Assembly: GCA_946885765.1 (NCBI GenBank)
Contig: CAMPHD010000130.1
Coordinates: 1 to 8,230 of the forward strand
Source: an uncultured Thalassospira sp.
GTDB lineage: Bacteria > Pseudomonadota > Alphaproteobacteria > Rhodospirillales_A > Thalassospiraceae
Direction: 5' to 3'
Length of the DNA: 8,230 nucleotides
Below are positions 8,190-8,230 of the stretch, piece by piece. Position 1 is the stretch's first letter, and the number at the start of each line of letters is the position of its first letter. The notes beneath the pieces are model-generated. The model searched no databases, was not told the DNA's origin, and saw nothing but the letters and a program-made list of their open reading frames with translations. The translations under genes and the position numbers were made by a program.

Positions 8190-8230
8190 CGCCGTCGTCT
8201 ACAACCTGCCCGACCTCGACGCGGAGAACG
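8190..8230 (+). other. GC-rich coding-like stub at the right edge, unlike its surroundings
   Basis: Read on the plus strand from 8191, this edge gives an open frame AVVYNLPDLDAEN in which all 13 complete codons end in G or C. That bias is stronger than in the neighbouring genes. The minus-strand reading that should continue the transporter is blocked by TAG at 8199-8201. The peptide faintly recalls the V-x-NLP segment of PstS-type phosphate-binding proteins, but 13 residues are far too few for an assignment. It may be foreign DNA joined here by insertion or misassembly. Confidence 0.3.

Overview
The window looks like a piece of a chromosome from a marine or freshwater alphaproteobacterium, most likely Rhodospirillales and Thalassospira-like. 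This is inferred from moderate GC, the mlaA-mlaC pair, the ArsR-methyltransferase regulator next to metF, and methionine synthase encoded by two genes. No rRNA, tRNA, CRISPR array, insertion sequence or phage gene is visible. Apart from the last ~40 bases it reads as ordinary core chromosome.

Left part (1-1510, minus strand): a terminator hairpin, then mlaC and mlaA. These are two parts of the Mla system that returns mislocalised phospholipids from the outer to the inner membrane. mlaA (outer-membrane lipoprotein) is transcribed first, and its stop overlaps the mlaC start by one base (TAATG), so the two are probably one operon with coupled translation. The Mla ABC transporter genes are not in the window.

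Centre (1511-7623): a 304-bp divergent intergenic region leads into a plus-strand operon. It encodes an ArsR-type repressor fused to a methyltransferase-like domain (SahR type), metF, and methionine synthase split into an N-terminal homocysteine-binding protein and a C-terminal folate/cobalamin/reactivation protein. MetF makes 5-methyltetrahydrofolate, and the two MetH proteins use it to methylate homocysteine to methionine. In the SahR model from the literature, the repressor responds to S-adenosylhomocysteine, which accumulates when the SAM cycle backs up. A 16-bp near-palindrome lies just downstream of a candidate -10 box ahead of sahR and is the best operator candidate. The operon ends in a strong 14-bp hairpin that also works in the opposite direction.

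Right part (7624-8230): the C-terminal half of a Bcr/CflA-type MFS drug efflux transporter on the minus strand, facing the met operon. Its frame meets a stop codon (8199-8201) where the N-terminal half should continue. The last ~40 bases read on the plus strand as a very GC-rich coding-like stretch. This may be a chimeric sequence end, a pseudogene or an insertion boundary.

I found no convincing entirely new system. The points most worth checking are the regulator-operator arrangement, the split metH, and the right-edge junction.
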